A program made the position numbers and the translations under genes. Below, piece after piece: positions 50,722 through 59,059 of a stretch of DNA of 64,000 nucleotides; positions within the stretch are counted from its first letter, which is position 1, and every line of letters begins with the position of its first letter. The DNA lies in contig NZ_BNEB01000002.1 in NCBI RefSeq assembly GCF_016860545.1, positions 62,001 through 126,000 of the forward strand, in the 5' to 3' direction. This DNA comes from Streptomyces asoensis (lineage in GTDB: Bacteria; Actinomycetota; Actinomycetes; Streptomycetales; Streptomycetaceae). The notes beneath the pieces are model-generated. The model was not told where the DNA came from. It did no database searches and saw only the letters and a list, made by a program, of their open reading frames with translations.

Positions 50722-51714
50722 TCAGCCGCGTGAGCCGACCGTGGCCTCCGCCGAGGGGCCCGGCAGGTCTACGGTCGTCTCCGGCCGCTCGCGCAGCGCC
50801 AGCAGCACCCGCAACACCGCGATCCACACCAGGCACGAGCCGAGCATGTGCAGCCCGACGAGGGCCTCGGGAAGGTCGGTGAAGTACTGGACGTAGCCGA
50901 TGACGCCCTGCCCGAGCAGCACCAGGAACAGGTCCCGGGTGCGGTCCAGCGGGTTCTTCGGCGCGTCGACCGCCTTGAGGATGAACCACAGGGCGAAGGT
51001 CAGCGTCACCACGATCCAGGCGAGCACGGCGTGCAGCTTGGCCACCGTCTCCCAGTCCAGCGGCATCCGCTCGACCTTGCTGGAGTCGCCGGCGTGCGGG
51101 CCCGCGCCGGTCACCACGGTGCCGACGGCGATCAGCAGCGTCGAGGCGGCGACCAGGAACCACACCAGTTGCTGCACGGGCTTGCCGACCAGCGGGCGGG
51201 GCGGCGCGTCGCCCTCCGCGGCCCGCTGCCACATCACCGCGGCGACCGCGATCAGCGCCGAGGCGGCCAGGAAGTGCGCCGCCACCGTGTACGGGTTGAG
51301 GCCGACGAGGACCACGATCCCGCCGAGCACGGCGTTGCTCATCACCAGCCAGAACTGCGCCCAGCCCAGCCGGGTCAGGCTCCGCCGGTACGGCTTCTGC
51401 GAGCGCGCGGCGACGATCGCCCAGCCGATGGCCGCGCACAGCACGTACGTCAGCATGCGGTTGCCGAACTCGATGGCCCCGTGGACACCCATGGCGCCGG
51501 TCGCGGTGAGCGAGTCGTCGGTGCACTTGGGCCAGGTCGGGCAGCCCAGGCCGGAGCCCGTGAGCCGTACGGCACCGCCGGTGACCACGATCACCACCGA
51601 CATGACGAGCGCGGACAGGGTCGCCCGCCGGACCGTCCGGTGGTCCGGGGTCCAGCGCGCGGCGATGAAGGCGAGCGGGTTGCGCGCGGCGGCTACGACG
51701 TCGGCACGAGTCAC
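50722..51714 (-). CDS. ctaA: heme A synthase (CtaA/COX15)
   Basis: About 330 residues with eight helices in two four-helix repeats. CtaA oxidises the C8 methyl of heme O to the formyl of heme A. The extracellular Cys pair is present as GLGCPTWPKC; heme-ligand His residues lie in GVHGAIEFGNRM and LHAVLAW. In-frame starts lie at 51732, 51723 and 51714. I prefer GTG 51714, which has GGAGG 10 bases ahead. It lies just downstream of the ABC exporter genes, as in other actinobacteria. Confidence 0.93.
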   Translation of the reverse strand: MTRADVVAAARNPLAFIAARWTPDHRTVRRATLSALVMSVVIVVTGGAVRLTGSGLGCPTWPKCTDDSLTATGAMGVHGAIEFGNRMLTYVLCAAIGWAIVAARSQKPYRRSLTRLGWAQFWLVMSNAVLGGIVVLVGLNPYTVAAHFLAASALIAVAAVMWQRAAEGDAPPRPLVGKPVQQLVWFLVAASTLLIAVGTVVTGAGPHAGDSSKVERMPLDWETVAKLHAVLAWIVVTLTFALWFILKAVDAPKNPLDRTRDLFLVLLGQGVIGYVQYFTDLPEALVGLHMLGSCLVWIAVLRVLLALRERPETTVDLPGPSAEATVGSRG

Positions 51715-51799
51715 GTTTGGCACGCCTCCCATCGTAGGCGGCCGCTTGTGCACGCATTCACGAGGGTCCCCCGGGTCCGCGCGGCGGGCCGCCCGCGGA

Positions 51800-52570
51800 T
51801 CACTCCCAGCGGAAGAAGCGGCCGGCCGCCGCGAGTCCGACGACCGCCCACACCGCGAGGATCACGAGGTCGCCCCAGGGGGTGCCCGCGCCGTGCTGGA
51901 GCACGTCCCGCAGGCCGTCGGAGAGGGCCGACACGGGGAGCAGGCCCAGCACGTCCTGGGCGCCGGCGGGGAACTTCTCGAGCGGGACGATCACCCCGCC
52001 GCCCACCAGCAGCAGCAGGAAGACCAGGTTGGCCGCGGCCAGCGTCGCCTCCGCCTTGAGGGTGCCCGCCATCAGCAGACCGAGGCCCGAGAAGGCGGCG
52101 GTGCCCAGCACCAGGAGCAGCACGACGGCCACCGGGGAGCCGTGCGGGTCCCACCCGAGGGCGAACGCGATCACCGTCAGCAGGAGCACCTGGAGGATCT
52201 CGGTGACCAGGACCGACAGCGTCTTCGCCGTCATCAGGCCCCAGCGGGGCAGCGGGGAGGAGGCGAGCCGCTTCAGCACGCCGTAGCGGCGTTCGAAACC
52301 GGTCGCGATGGCCTGCCCCGTGAAGGCCGTCGACATCACGGCGAGCGCGAGGATGCCGGGCGCGAGGAAGTCGACGGCCTCGCCCGCGCCGGTGTCGACG
52401 ATGTCCACGGTACTGAACAGCACCAGCAGCAGCGTGGGGATCACGACGGTCAGCAGCAGCTGCTCACCGTTGCGCAGGAGCATCTTCGTCTCCAGCGCCG
52501 CCTGGGTCCCGATCATGCGGGACAGCGGTGCGGCCCCGGGCCGGGGGGTGTAGGTGCCGGTGGCGGTCAC
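51800..52570 (-). CDS. ABC-2 type exporter permease
   Basis: About 256 residues with six helices, typical of ABC-2 permeases such as DrrB. It begins VTATGTYTPRPG and carries RNGEQLLLTVVIPTLLLVLF, FTGQAIATGFERRYGVLKRLASSPLPR (the coupling region) and a C-terminal RFFRWE. GTG 52570 overlaps the ATPase stop (GTGA); the longer frame upstream is an artefact. With the ATPase it forms an exporter of unknown cargo next to ctaA. Confidence 0.88.
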   Translation of the reverse strand: MTATGTYTPRPGAAPLSRMIGTQAALETKMLLRNGEQLLLTVVIPTLLLVLFSTVDIVDTGAGEAVDFLAPGILALAVMSTAFTGQAIATGFERRYGVLKRLASSPLPRWGLMTAKTLSVLVTEILQVLLLTVIAFALGWDPHGSPVAVVLLLVLGTAAFSGLGLLMAGTLKAEATLAAANLVFLLLLVGGGVIVPLEKFPAGAQDVLGLLPVSALSDGLRDVLQHGAGTPWGDLVILAVWAVVGLAAAGRFFRWE

Positions 52571-53490
52571 GAGCGCAGCTCCTTGCCGGTCAGTTCCAGG
52601 AAGACGTCCTCCAGGGTGTGCCGCTCGACCGAGATGCGGTCCGGCATCACCCCGTGCTGGGCGCACCAGGAGGTGACCGTCGCCAGCAGTTGCGGGTCGA
52701 CCTTGCCCGTCACCCGGTAGGAGCCCGGGGTCAGCTCGGCGGCGGAGCTGTCGGCGGGCAGGGCCTTGAGCAGGGAGCCCACGTCGAGGCCGGGGCGGCC
52801 GGTGAACCGCAGGGTGTTCTCGGCGCCGCCGCGGCACAGCTGCTCGGGGGAGCCCTGCGCGATGACACGGCCCGCGTCGATGATCGCGACGTCGTCGGCG
52901 AGCTGCTCCGCCTCGTCCATGTGGTGGGTGGTCAGGATGACCGAGACGCCGTCCGCCCGCAGGTCCCGCACCAGCTCCCAGGTGGCGCGGCGGGCCTGCG
53001 GGTCGAGGCCCGCCGTCGGCTCGTCGAGGAACACCAGCTCCGGCCGGCCGACGACGGCCATGGCCAGCGACAGGCGCTGCTGCTGGCCGCCGGAGAGCCG
53101 GCGGTAGGTCGTGCGGCCGCAGGAGCCGAGGCCGAGGCGTTCGACGAGCGCGTCCACGTCCAGCGGGTGCGCGTGCAGTTTCGCCATGTGCCGCAGCATC
53201 TCGTCGGCCCGCGCACCCGAGTACACGCCGCCCGACTGGAGCATCACACCGATCCGCGGACGCAGCGCGGAGCCCTCCCGCACGGGGTCGAGGCCGAGGA
53301 CGCGCACCGTGCCGGAGTCCGGTCTGCGGTACCCCTCGCAGGTCTCGACGGTGGTCGTCTTGCCGGCGCCGTTGGGTCCGAGGACGGCGGTCACGCCGGC
53401 CCGCGCCGTCAGGTCGAGGCCGTCCACCGCGGTCTTCGTCCCGTACCGCTTCACCAGGGCCTCGACCCGGACGACAGGCTCACTTCGCAT
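52567..53490 (-). CDS. ABC exporter ATP-binding protein
   Basis: A 307-residue DrrA-type ATPase. Walker A is GPNGAGKTT, the signature is LSGGQQQRLSLAMAV, Walker B is LVFLDEPTAGLD and the switch is ILTTHHMDEAEQLAD. The C-terminal ~90 residues form the extra regulatory domain common in drug- and polysaccharide-export ATPases. First gene of the ATPase-permease pair. The same pair stands between ctaA and sufR in mycobacteria (from memory), which hints at a link to heme or envelope chemistry rather than to drugs. Confidence 0.9.
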   Translation of the reverse strand: MRSEPVVRVEALVKRYGTKTAVDGLDLTARAGVTAVLGPNGAGKTTTVETCEGYRRPDSGTVRVLGLDPVREGSALRPRIGVMLQSGGVYSGARADEMLRHMAKLHAHPLDVDALVERLGLGSCGRTTYRRLSGGQQQRLSLAMAVVGRPELVFLDEPTAGLDPQARRATWELVRDLRADGVSVILTTHHMDEAEQLADDVAIIDAGRVIAQGSPEQLCRGGAENTLRFTGRPGLDVGSLLKALPADSSAAELTPGSYRVTGKVDPQLLATVTSWCAQHGVMPDRISVERHTLEDVFLELTGKELRS

Positions 53491-53577
53491 GGCTCAAGAG
53501 TCTAGGTTCGCGGGCGGGGGCCCCGAGCGGGGGGTACGGGAACCGGCCACGGGCGGCGGGGCGCGTGCCCCGCGGAC

Positions 53578-54378
53578 TCAGATCTCGTCCTCGCGGGACC
53601 GGTGCAGCGGCAGCCAGCGCTCGGCGTAGGCCACGGCCTCCGCGACCGTGAACAGCCGCGCGTCGGCCGCGCCCACCCTGCCCCGTACGACGTCACGGTC
53701 GCGTTCGAAGTCGTGGCCCAGCTCGTCGAAGCGGTCGGAGTCGATCGACACCTCGGTCATGACCTCCCACGTACCGTCCGGTCCGGGCCGGCCCACCTCG
53801 ACGAGCGGCGCCGGGATCCGGTACTCGGCCAGGTGGAAGCTGGTGCAGGTGTCGTAGCCGGTGCCGAGGAGCAGGACCCGCGCCCCCGCCTTCTCCAGCC
53901 GCGCCAGCGGGCTGTGCTCGCCGAGCCGGCAGTCGGGCGCGTGGCCCTCGGTGAGCTCAGCGGCCCGCGCCCCGAGCGCGGCGAACGAGGTCTGCGGATG
54001 GGCGCTGCGCACGGCGCCGGGCCAGGTGCGGACCGTCTCCGGGACGACGCCCACGCCGAGGGCGGGGGTGGTGCGGGGGTCGTAGACGGGCATGGTCGCC
54101 CGGATCCGGTCCCACCACTGCGCCGGGACCGGCGGATTGCTCCACAGGGCCGGGTCGGACAGGTCGCCGGACTGGGTGGGGACCACGAGTGTGCCGTCCG
54201 GGCCGAGCGCGTCGAGCAGCCCCCGCACCACCGTGACGGGGCCTCCGCACACCCAGCCGAGTGAACTGAGCGAGGAGTGCACGAGGAGGATCTCCCCGGG
54301 CACGACACCGAGCGCGTAGAGCTCCGCGGTGAGGGAGTCGCGGGTGACGAGCGGGCCGGTCGGAGCGGGTATGGGCAT
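53578..54378 (-). CDS. aminoglycoside N3-acetyltransferase family protein (AAC(3)-like)
   Basis: A 266-residue Antibiotic_NAT protein. Family blocks: LLVHSSLSSLGWVCGG, GPDGTLVVPTQSGDLSDPALW, RTTPALGVGVVPETVRTWPGAVRS and the acetyl-CoA/active-site region HSPLARLEKAGARVLLLGTGYDTCTSFHLAEYR. These enzymes acetylate the 3-amino group of aminoglycosides, though many chromosomal members have other acceptors. It is divergent from sufR. There is no antibiotic-cluster neighbour, so a housekeeping acyl transfer is as likely as resistance. Confidence 0.85.
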   Translation of the reverse strand: MPIPAPTGPLVTRDSLTAELYALGVVPGEILLVHSSLSSLGWVCGGPVTVVRGLLDALGPDGTLVVPTQSGDLSDPALWSNPPVPAQWWDRIRATMPVYDPRTTPALGVGVVPETVRTWPGAVRSAHPQTSFAALGARAAELTEGHAPDCRLGEHSPLARLEKAGARVLLLGTGYDTCTSFHLAEYRIPAPLVEVGRPGPDGTWEVMTEVSIDSDRFDELGHDFERDRDVVRGRVGAADARLFTVAEAVAYAERWLPLHRSREDEI

Positions 54379-54474
54379 GGTTGGGCAGTGTCCTGCACGG
54401 CTGCGCCGCGGGCCAGTGGTTTTCCGCCCGTCCGTCCCGCTCCGATCGACCGGAGATCGTTTACGCAGGTCAGA

Positions 54475-54488
54475 TTAGGTATGCCTAA
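54475..54488. promoter_or_regulatory. iron-box-like palindrome before the suf operon
   Basis: TTAGG-TATG-CCTAA matches the arms of the 3' part of the DmdR/IdeR iron box (TTAGGTTAGGCTAACCTAA); over the whole box 13 of 19 bases agree. It lies 73 bases before sufR and 97 from the divergent acetyltransferase start. A DmdR-type regulator could link suf expression to iron. Confidence 0.45.
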
Positions 54489-54549
54489 GTGACGCAGGGC
54501 ACCGTCCGGTGATCGGGACGCGGCTTGCCTGCCCCGAAGGAATTACGCA

Positions 54550-54563
54550 ACAATGGCGTTGTG
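54550..54563. promoter_or_regulatory. short inverted repeat at the sufR start, possible SufR site
   Basis: CAAC-AATGGC-GTTG spans 54550-54563 and overlaps the sufR GTG. Autoregulation by SufR is plausible from position alone; arms of only 4 bases make this weak. Confidence 0.25.
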
Positions 54564-55304
54564 AAAAACGTCGGCGAGGCTCGGGAGACCCCCACGGGTA
54601 CCCCGCAGGAAGAGATCGCGACCGGTGAGCGCTCCACGCGCAACCGGGTCGCGCGCTCGATCCTGGACCACGGGCCCTCGACCGTCGCCGAGCTCGCCGC
54701 GCGGCTGCGCCTCACCCAGGCCGCCGTCCGCCGCCACCTCGACGCCCTCGTCGCCGACGACGTCGTCCAGGCCCGTGAGCAGCGGGTGTACGGAGCGCGC
54801 ACGCGCGGGCGCCCCGCCAAGGTGTTCGCCCTCACCGACTGCGGCCGCGACGCCTTCGACCAGTCCTACGACAAGCTCGCCGCGGACGCCCTGCGCTGGA
54901 TCCAGGACCGCCTCGGCGGGGACGAGGCCGTCGTCGCCTTCGCCCGCGCGCGGATCGCCGAACAGGCCGCCGGGTACCGCCGGGCGATCGAGGCCGCCGC
55001 CCCCGAGGAGCGGACCGAAGCCCTGGCCAAGGCCCTGAGCGCGGACGGGTACGCTGCTACGGCGCGCAGCGCGCCGGTCGGCGAGCAGCTGTGCCAGCAC
55101 CACTGCCCCGTCGCCCATGTCGCGGAGAAGTTCCCGCAGCTCTGCGAGGCGGAGACCGAGATCTTCTCCCAGTTGCTCGGGACGCACGTCCAGCGGCTGG
55201 CGACCATCGCCCACGGCGACGGTGTCTGCACGACGTTCATCCCCAGAGTTTCGACAGCCACCCACAACGCATCCGCAAGCACCGCCGGGAGGAACCCCGC
55301 ATGA
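54561..55304 (+). CDS. sufR: Fe-S cluster-binding transcriptional regulator SufR
   Basis: About 247 residues. SufR represses the suf operon when it carries a cluster. The N-terminal winged HTH reads [28 protein letters not shown]. The cluster-binding cysteines are in [21 protein letters not shown] and, later, GDGVCTTF, the C-x3-C-x12-C...C pattern of the family. GTG 54561 (VKNVGEARE) is preferred; no Shine-Dalgarno sequence precedes it. Its end overlaps the sufB start by 4 bases (ATGA), so it heads the operon. Confidence 0.94.
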   Translation: MKNVGEARETPTGTPQEEIATGERSTRNRVARSILDHGPSTVAELAARLRLTQAAVRRHLDALVADDVVQAREQRVYGARTRGRPAKVFALTDCGRDAFDQSYDKLAADALRWIQDRLGGDEAVVAFARARIAEQAAGYRRAIEAAAPEERTEALAKALSADGYAATARSAPVGEQLCQHHCPVAHVAEKFPQLCEAETEIFSQLLGTHVQRLATIAHGDGVCTTFIPRVSTATHNASASTAGRNPA

Positions 55305-56725
55305 CGCTCCCCATCGAGGAGACTGCCCACCCCGAGCTCGAGGGTCTGGGCAACTACGAATATGGCTGGGCCGACTCGGACGTGGCCGGTGCCTCCGCCA
55401 AGCGCGGCATCAACGAGGATGTCGTCAAGGACATCTCCGCGAAGAAGTCCGAGCCGGAGTGGATGACGAAGCTGCGTCTGAAGGGCCTCCGGCTCTTCGA
55501 CAGGAAGCCCATGCCCAACTGGGGCTCGGACCTGTCGGGGATCGACTTCGACAACATCAAGTACTTCGTGCGCTCCACGGAGAAGCAGGCGGAGTCCTGG
55601 GAGGACCTGCCCGAGGACATCAAGAACACGTACGACAAGCTCGGCATCCCGGAGGCGGAGAAGCAGCGCCTCGTCGCGGGCGTCGCGGCCCAGTACGAGT
55701 CCGAGGTCGTCTACCACCAGATCCGCGAGGACCTGGAGGAGCAGGGCGTCATCTTCCTCGACACCGACACCGCGCTGAAGGAGCACCCCGAGCTCTTCAA
55801 GGAGTACTTCGGCACCGTCATCCCGGTCGGCGACAACAAGTTCGCGTCGCTGAACACCGCGGTGTGGTCCGGCGGCTCCTTCATCTACGTGCCGAAGGGC
55901 GTGCACGTGGAGATCCCGCTCCAGGCCTACTTCCGGATCAACACCGAGAACATGGGCCAGTTCGAGCGGACCCTGATCATCGTCGACGAGGGCGCCTACG
56001 TGCACTACGTCGAAGGCTGCACGGCACCGATCTACAAGTCGGACTCGCTGCACAGCGCCGTGGTCGAGATCATCGTCAAGAAGAACGCCCGCTGCCGCTA
56101 CACGACCATCCAGAACTGGTCGAACAACGTCTACAACCTGGTCACCAAGCGCGCCGTGGCGTACGAGGGCGCGACCATGGAGTGGATCGACGGCAACATC
56201 GGCTCCAAGGTGACGATGAAGTACCCGGCCGTCTACCTGATGGGCGAGCACGCCAAGGGCGAGACCCTCTCCATCGCCTTCGCGGGCGAGGGCCAGCACC
56301 AGGACGCCGGCTCCAAGATGGTCCACATGGCGCCGAACACGTCGTCCAACATCGTCTCGAAGTCCGTGGCGCGCGGCGGCGGCCGTACCTCCTACCGCGG
56401 TCTCGTCGAGATCGGCGAGGGCGCGCACGGCTCGAAGTCCAACGTGCTGTGCGACGCGCTGCTCGTCGACACCATCTCCCGCTCCGACACGTACCCCTAC
56501 GTGGACGTCCGCGAGGACGACGTGTCCATGGGCCACGAGGCGACCGTCTCCAAGGTCTCCGAGGACCAGCTCTTCTACCTGATGAGCCGCGGTCTGAGCG
56601 AGTTCGAGGCGATGGCGATGATCGTGCGCGGCTTCGTCGAGCCCATCGCCAAGGAGCTGCCCATGGAGTACGCCCTCGAGCTCAACCGGCTGATCGAGCT
56701 GCAGATGGAGGGCGCGGTCGGCTGA
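55301..56725 (+). CDS. sufB: Fe-S cluster scaffold protein SufB
   Basis: About 474 residues. SufB is the scaffold subunit of SufBCD on which clusters are built. It has the right-handed beta-helix core with HYVEGCTAP (the sulfur-accepting Cys), NAVARG-type repeats and [24 protein letters not shown], which holds the second key Cys. The C-terminal helical region [25 protein letters not shown] binds SufC. ATG 55301 follows GGGAGG by 8 bases and overlaps the sufR stop. Confidence 0.97.
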   Translation: MTLPIEETAHPELEGLGNYEYGWADSDVAGASAKRGINEDVVKDISAKKSEPEWMTKLRLKGLRLFDRKPMPNWGSDLSGIDFDNIKYFVRSTEKQAESWEDLPEDIKNTYDKLGIPEAEKQRLVAGVAAQYESEVVYHQIREDLEEQGVIFLDTDTALKEHPELFKEYFGTVIPVGDNKFASLNTAVWSGGSFIYVPKGVHVEIPLQAYFRINTENMGQFERTLIIVDEGAYVHYVEGCTAPIYKSDSLHSAVVEIIVKKNARCRYTTIQNWSNNVYNLVTKRAVAYEGATMEWIDGNIGSKVTMKYPAVYLMGEHAKGETLSIAFAGEGQHQDAGSKMVHMAPNTSSNIVSKSVARGGGRTSYRGLVEIGEGAHGSKSNVLCDALLVDTISRSDTYPYVDVREDDVSMGHEATVSKVSEDQLFYLMSRGLSEFEAMAMIVRGFVEPIAKELPMEYALELNRLIELQMEGAVG

Positions 56726-56781
56726 CCCCGCCCATCGGCCAGCACACTTCTTGATTTCAGAAAGCGAGCACTACGACAGCC

Positions 56782-57966
56782 ATGGCTGAGGCTCAGAACT
56801 CCACGGTGGGGTCCTCCACCACCGCAGGATCGATCGCGGTGGCCGCCGAGTCGACCGTCGCCACGCGCATGAGCGCGCCCCCGTCCTTCGACGTCGCGGA
56901 CTTCCCGGTCCCGCACGGCCGCGAGGAGGAGTGGCGGTTCACGCCGCTGGAGCGGCTGCGCGGGCTGCACGACGGCACCGCCGTCGCGGCCGGCGAGGGC
57001 GTGAAGGTCGCCGTCGAGGCGCCGGAGGGCGTCTCCGTCGAACTCGTGGACCGCGACGACCCGCGCCTCGGCAGGGCGGGCACCCCGGTGGACCGGGTCG
57101 CCGCCCAGGCGTACTCCGCGTTCGAGAAGGCCGGCGTGATCACCGTCCCCAAGGAGACGGTGCTCACCGAGCCGATCCGCATCGCGGTGCACGGCGAGGG
57201 CGGGGTCTCCTACGGCCACCAGGTCGTCGAGCTGGGCGCCTTCGCCGAGGCCGTCGTCGTCATCGACCACACCGGTGACGCCGTGCTCGCCGCCAACGTC
57301 GACTACGTCCTCGGGGACGGCGCGAAGCTGACCGTCGTCTCCGTCCAGGACTGGGACGACAAGGCCGTGCACGTGGCCCAGCACAACGCCCTCGTCGGGC
57401 GCGACGCGAGCTTCAAGTCGGTCGTCGTGACCTTCGGCGGCGACCTCGTGCGCCTGCACCCGCGCGTCGCGTACGCCGGTCCCGGCGCCGAGGCCGAGCT
57501 GTTCGGTCTGTACTTCACGGACGCCGGTCAGCACCAGGAGCACCGCCTCCTGGTCGACCACAACGTCCCGCACTGCAAGTCCAACGTCGTCTACAAGGGC
57601 GCGCTCCAGGGCGAGGCCGCGCACGCCGTGTGGATCGGTGACGTACTCATCGAGGCCAGGGCCGAGGGCACGGACACCTACGAGATGAACCGCAACCTCG
57701 TCCTCACGGACGGCGCCCGCGTCGACTCGGTGCCCAACCTGGAGATCGAGACCGGCGAGATCGTCGGCGCCGGCCACGCCTCCGCCACCGGCCGCTTCGA
57801 CGACGAGCAGCTCTTCTACCTGATGGCCCGCGGCATCCCGGCCGACGAGGCCCGTCGCCTGGTGGTCCGCGGCTTCTTCGCCGAGCTGGTCCAGCAGATC
57901 GGTGTCGACGACATCGAGGAGCGCCTGCTCGCCAAGATCGAGACCGAGCTCGAGGCCACGGTCTGA
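56782..57966 (+). CDS. sufD: Fe-S cluster assembly protein SufD
   Basis: A 394-residue partner of SufB in the SufBCD complex. The beta-helix region includes QHNALVGRDASFKSVVVTFGG and HRLLVDHNVPHCKSNVVYKG. The cluster-interface His is in GAGHASATGRFDDEQLFYLMARGIP, and the SufC-binding helix follows (DEARRLVVRGFFAELV). The N-terminus is an Ala/Ser/Thr-rich lead of about 30 residues. Its stop overlaps the Rieske gene start (TGATG). Confidence 0.96.
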   Translation: MAEAQNSTVGSSTTAGSIAVAAESTVATRMSAPPSFDVADFPVPHGREEEWRFTPLERLRGLHDGTAVAAGEGVKVAVEAPEGVSVELVDRDDPRLGRAGTPVDRVAAQAYSAFEKAGVITVPKETVLTEPIRIAVHGEGGVSYGHQVVELGAFAEAVVVIDHTGDAVLAANVDYVLGDGAKLTVVSVQDWDDKAVHVAQHNALVGRDASFKSVVVTFGGDLVRLHPRVAYAGPGAEAELFGLYFTDAGQHQEHRLLVDHNVPHCKSNVVYKGALQGEAAHAVWIGDVLIEARAEGTDTYEMNRNLVLTDGARVDSVPNLEIETGEIVGAGHASATGRFDDEQLFYLMARGIPADEARRLVVRGFFAELVQQIGVDDIEERLLAKIETELEATV

Positions 57967-58286
57967 TGGCGGCCTTCGTACGCGCCTGCGGGCTGAGCGA
58001 GCTGGAGGAGGACACCCCCAAGCGGGTGGAACTCGACGGCACGCCGGTCTCGGTCGTGCAGACCGAGGGGGAGGTGTTCGCGATCCACGACATCTGCTCG
58101 CACGCGAACGTCTCGCTCTCCGAGGGCGAGGTGGAGGACTGCCAGATCGAGTGCTGGCTGCACGGCTCCAGCTTCGACCTCCGCACCGGCAAGCCGTCCG
58201 GCCTTCCCGCGACGCGCCCCGTCCCCGTATACCCCGTAAAGATCGAAGGGGACGATGTGCTCGTCTCCCTCAACCAGGAGTCCTGA
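57966..58286 (+). CDS. Rieske [2Fe-2S] ferredoxin-like protein in the suf operon
   Basis: A 106-residue small soluble protein with one Rieske cluster: CSH in the first loop and CWLH in the second (CxH ... CxxH), then GSSFDLRTGKP. It resembles the ferredoxin subunit of ring-hydroxylating dioxygenases, but no oxygenase is nearby. It lies between sufD and sufC with a 1-base overlap, so it probably supplies electrons to cluster assembly or is a major client. No SufA gene is present in the operon. Confidence 0.93.
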   Translation: MAAFVRACGLSELEEDTPKRVELDGTPVSVVQTEGEVFAIHDICSHANVSLSEGEVEDCQIECWLHGSSFDLRTGKPSGLPATRPVPVYPVKIEGDDVLVSLNQES

Positions 58287-58294
58287 GGCAATCC

Positions 58295-59059
58295 ATGGCA
58301 ACGCTTGAAATCCGCGACCTGCACGTCACCGTCGAGGCCGACAACGCCACGAAGGAGATCCTCAAGGGCGTCGACCTCACCGTGAAGCAGGGCGAGACGC
58401 ACGCCATCATGGGCCCCAACGGCTCCGGCAAGTCGACCCTCGCCTACTCGCTCGCGGGTCACCCGAAGTACACGGTCACCGGCGGCACCGTCACCCTCGA
58501 CGGCGAGGACGTCCTGGAGATGTCCGTCGACGAGCGCGCCCGCGCGGGCCTCTTCCTCGCCATGCAGTACCCGGTCGAGGTCCCCGGCGTCTCCGTGTCG
58601 AACTTCCTGCGCACCTCCGCCACCGCCGTCCGCGGCGAGGCCCCCAAGCTGCGCACCTGGGTGAAGGAGGTCAAGGAGGCCATGGAGCGCCTCAACATGG
58701 ACACCTCCTTCGCCGAGCGCAACGTCAACGAGGGCTTCTCCGGCGGTGAGAAGAAGCGCCACGAGATCCTCCAGCTCGAGCTGCTGCGGCCGAAGGTCGC
58801 GATCCTCGACGAGACGGACTCCGGCCTGGACGTCGACGCCCTGCGCATCGTCTCCGAGGGCGTCAACCGCGTCCGCGAGACCGGTGAGGTCGGCACCCTG
58901 CTGATCACGCACTACACGCGCATCCTGCGCTACATCAAGCCCGACTTCGTCCACGTCTTCTCCGGTGGCCGCATCGTCGAGTCCGGCGGCGCCGAGCTCG
59001 CCGACAAGCTGGAGAACGAGGGCTACGAGGCATACACGAAGGGTGGCGTATCCGCGTGA
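58295..59059 (+). CDS. sufC: Fe-S cluster assembly ATPase SufC
   Basis: A 254-residue ABC-type ATPase that drives shape changes in SufBCD. Walker A is GPNGSGKST, the signature is FSGGEKKRHEI, Walker B is VAILDETDSGLD and the switch is LLITHYTRIL. ATG 58295 begins MATLEIRDLHV and is 8 bases after the Rieske stop; the frame open to 57902 is not coding. Its stop overlaps the sufS GTG (GTGA). Confidence 0.97.
   Translation: MATLEIRDLHVTVEADNATKEILKGVDLTVKQGETHAIMGPNGSGKSTLAYSLAGHPKYTVTGGTVTLDGEDVLEMSVDERARAGLFLAMQYPVEVPGVSVSNFLRTSATAVRGEAPKLRTWVKEVKEAMERLNMDTSFAERNVNEGFSGGEKKRHEILQLELLRPKVAILDETDSGLDVDALRIVSEGVNRVRETGEVGTLLITHYTRILRYIKPDFVHVFSGGRIVESGGAELADKLENEGYEAYTKGGVSA

Noticed and set aside
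53578..54378. AAC(3)-like gene as a mobile resistance gene
   Set aside because: Base composition is like the neighbours, no transposase, integrase or flanking repeat; it sits in a conserved core region.
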